Shown here: positions 62,245 through 64,000 of the stretch, piece after piece | How positions within the stretch are numbered: the first letter of the stretch is position 1 | How the letters are laid out: each line of letters begins with the position of its first letter | NCBI RefSeq assembly: GCF_900128505.1 | Contig: NZ_LT669941.1 | Location: 979,526-1,043,525, forward strand | Direction of reading: 5' to 3' | From: Parabacteroides timonensis | Lineage (GTDB): Bacteria > Bacteroidota > Bacteroidia > Bacteroidales > Tannerellaceae | Length of the DNA stretch: 64,000 nt | The notes under the pieces: model-generated | The model's database searches: none | What the model was told of the DNA's origin: nothing | Seen by the model: the letters and a program-made list of their open reading frames with translations, nothing else | Translations under genes and position numbers: made by a program

Positions 62245-62894
62245 TATTTGATAGTTATTATTGTTTCAGGAGTTCCGGGAGGACCATGTACTCCCTTGTA
62301 TTTAACAAATCGTCTGGTAGAACAATCGATATAATAGTCACTTCCAAAGAATTTTGTCAGCATACCTGTCAGGTGAATATTGATTCGTTGCTCCTGTGTT
62401 CCGTTATTATTTATGATATCTTTTGCATCTGCCTGCATTTCATACAATTTCAGGTTGTCAGGACGGATGCACTCAAATTTGAAATTTGATTTATCCTTCA
62501 TGGAATAACCTAGATTGAAACCAATATTCTGATACCAGGGATAGCCTTTAGAAGTATATGTTTTCGAAAATGTTTTTGATTTGAAAGCTCCTGTCATCTT
62601 GTAAACACCATTTTCCTGGACAACTTTTATATCTATATTTTCAGTAAGATTCGAGTATTCCCATGAAAGAGTTTTATAATTAAAAGTCATCACATAACTA
62701 TGAATTTCATTTCCCTGAACTGTTTTCAGATAGATATGATTATCTTTTTTACTTTCAGTCCATCTGATAACCGATTTTTCGGCACCACAAGAATAGTTAT
62801 ATTCTACCGTTTGGGAATAAGCCTGACAAGATAACAGGGCAAGTAATATGAATATTAATCTTTTCAATTCTACAATTTTATTTTTATCAATCAT
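62244..62894 (-). CDS. Secreted protein of unknown function
   Basis: 216 residues. The signal region is LKRLIFILLALLSCQAYSQ; a lipoprotein Cys (SC) is also possible. The mature part is beta-rich with a conserved-looking tail (FFGSDYYIDCSTRRFVKYKG). It is co-transcribed with the EFR1-type gene by a 1-base overlap, which hints at an envelope role in the same redox or stress response. No family recognised. The ATG start at 62894 is the only one that keeps the signal peptide. Confidence 0.7.
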   Translation of the reverse strand: MIDKNKIVELKRLIFILLALLSCQAYSQTVEYNYSCGAEKSVIRWTESKKDNHIYLKTVQGNEIHSYVMTFNYKTLSWEYSNLTENIDIKVVQENGVYKMTGAFKSKTFSKTYTSKGYPWYQNIGFNLGYSMKDKSNFKFECIRPDNLKLYEMQADAKDIINNNGTQEQRINIHLTGMLTKFFGSDYYIDCSTRRFVKYKGVHGPPGTPETIITIK

Positions 62895-63123
62895 TGTCTG
62901 GCAACAAATATATCTTACCGAACGGTAACATGCAAAGTCTACAAAAATATCTTTTCTTCATTACTCTTTCTCTATTTTATTCGGATTAATCAAAAAGATA
63001 AAAATAAACACTCATAGCTTTCAGAATGTTCGATTTTTGCCGATCAGGCTAACTGCGGTTTTCACTCAAATACATGTTCCAGAAGGATACCCCCACCTCA
63101 TCACCCTGTTTTCATCCCTTTAT

Positions 63124-63245
63124 CCCCCCCCCTTTCGGAAATCATTGCAATGATTCTTCCCTATCATCACAATGTACCGACTAAGTCATCACAATGACTT
63201 CGCGCACTTATCACAATGAAGTGGGATAATCATTGTGATGAAAAT
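63124..63245. repeat. C9 tract and cluster of ATCATTGTGATG-type palindromes
   Basis: Nine C residues at 63124-63132 are followed by a perfect 16-bp palindrome aatcattgcaatgatt (63140-63155), then atcatcacaatg (63163-63174), gtcatcacaatgac (63186-63199), atcacaatgaag and aatcattgtgatga (63228-63241). A similar dyad occurs at 63400-63415. These are variants of one half-site, CATTGTGATGA, repeated in both directions. The remaining bases of 62895-63567 have no gene. Confidence 0.6.
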
Positions 63246-63567
63246 TTTAACACTACAAAATATTGGGAAATTATCTTCTAATTTATACTCTAGGATTGAC
63301 TAAATACACCTTTCAGAAGGCTAGAAGCTCTTTGAAGGCAGATCATTTTCGGTTGACAGATTGTAGAAGTTTTTACCTTATCTCTATCATCTACTCTAAA
63401 ATCATTATGATGATTACATTATTCCCTACTAAAATGTACATTTTATCTCTTACAAAAATCTTTACGTCAGACCTTAACTTCCGCTGGAGCACAAAAAACA
63501 GCTCCTTACATCCTCTATATCCAAATAGAACCGGGAATTAAGGGGATAATTATCAGAATGACAATTT

Positions 63568-64000
63568 TCAATTTTGCGAATAACGGTAATCGCTAGGTGC
63601 AACACCCGTTATTTTCTTGAATATAAGACTGAAATACTGTACATTCGGATAACCCAGTTGGCGGGCTATGATGGCAGGTGTGGCATCGGATTTCAGTAGC
63701 ATCCGTTTAGCAACTTCCAACCGTTTGAATTCGAAATACTGTTCCAGCGTCTTGCCCGTTTCAAATTTCAGCAGGTCGTTGAAATAGGATGTAGAAAGAT
63801 TGAGTCTCTCCGCAAGATAGTCGGGTGCAGGCAGTTTACCATTTTGCAATCTGCCGGAACTTATATAGTCATCGAGCAACTGCTCCATTTTTTCCAGAAT
63901 GGTCTTATTCTTATTCTCACGGGTGATAAACTGACGTTCGTAATAACGGGTACAATAGTCCAGCAACAATTCGATGTGCCGAGAAAGGATAGTGCTGCTA
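63568..64000 (-). CDS. AraC-family transcriptional regulator, C-terminal part (5' cut by window edge)
   Basis: The frame is open to the window end. The visible 144 residues contain the AraC double helix-turn-helix: APDYLAERLNLSTSYFNDLLKFETGKTLEQYFEFKRLEVAKRMLL and GYPNVQYFSLIFKKITGVAPSDYR. The segment before it (SSTILSRHIELLLDYCTRYYERQF) is typical of Bacteroidota AraC proteins that regulate flavodoxin or oxidoreductase genes. The ligand domain lies outside the window. Likely regulator of the redox genes at 59946-62894; this is inference. Confidence 0.93.
   Translation of the reverse strand, partial: SSTILSRHIELLLDYCTRYYERQFITRENKNKTILEKMEQLLDDYISSGRLQNGKLPAPDYLAERLNLSTSYFNDLLKFETGKTLEQYFEFKRLEVAKRMLLKSDATPAIIARQLGYPNVQYFSLIFKKITGVAPSDYRYSQN

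Noticed and set aside
63140..63245. CRISPR array
   Set aside because: The repeats are short, in both orientations, unevenly spaced and without spacers of constant length or cas genes.

Overview
The window comes from a Bacteroidales genome, most likely Parabacteroides or a close relative. The evidence is Bacteroidota-type promoters (TAnnTTTG -7 boxes), almost no Shine-Dalgarno sites, a menaquinone operon with a HAD-hotdog fusion, a V-type ATPase operon with a DUF2764 subunit, TonB-dependent receptor and SusC-like motifs, and several secreted hexosaminidases. The genus is inference; the order is well supported. I recognised no rRNA or tRNA genes and no CRISPR array.

Layout. 1-2009: end of a UPF1-like helicase gene and a Cof-type HAD phosphatase. 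2022-11504: menaquinone operon (HAD-hotdog thioesterase, menF, an intruding S41 peptidase, menD, menB and an in-frame menC-menE fusion), followed by two secreted DUF3857/transglutaminase-type proteins (11528-15256). 15376-17892: GH84 hexosaminidase. 17949-21300 (minus): BlaI repressor, BlaR1-like M56 protease and a beta-propeller lipoprotein, with an operator array. 21390-23837: DPP-IV-like S9 peptidase. 23978-31570 (minus): V-type ATPase operon E-DUF2764-A-B-D-I-K. 31728-33797: GNAT acetyltransferase and a GH20-like enzyme.

33793-44280 is an insertion hotspot around phoH. A three-gene DUF3791/DUF3990 module lies between 19-bp direct repeats, which separates the GH20-like gene from its terminator. 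Then an AT-rich island of about 8 kb is bounded by 66-bp direct repeats copying the 5' end of phoH. The island holds an AbiGi-family protein, a TIR-pentapeptide protein, a degenerate HD-domain protein, a DUF3820-like protein, a nuclease-like protein with two eukaryote-type Myb repeats, a frameshifted secreted protein, a transposase scrap and a truncated tyrosine recombinase.

44484-49741: GH20 hexosaminidase, a glutaminyl-cyclase-like M28 gene broken by one stop codon, and a TonB-dependent receptor with a strong inverted repeat at its promoter. 50391-51983: a radical SAM/SPASM enzyme followed by a 63-residue peptide with 13 cysteines, a candidate RiPP cluster that I cannot assign to a known class. 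52184-57982: a giant DUF4011 helicase-nuclease-DUF3320 protein resembling the Hhe anti-phage type. 58185-59858: Lrp regulator and AzlCD amino-acid exporter. 59946-64000: a redox cluster (flavin reductase, exported flavodoxin, flavodoxin/ferredoxin EFR1-type protein, a secreted unknown), a palindrome-rich spacer, and the end of an AraC regulator.

The strongest candidates for undescribed biology are the Myb-nuclease protein, the Cys-rich peptide with its radical SAM enzyme, and the direct-repeat-bounded modules at phoH.
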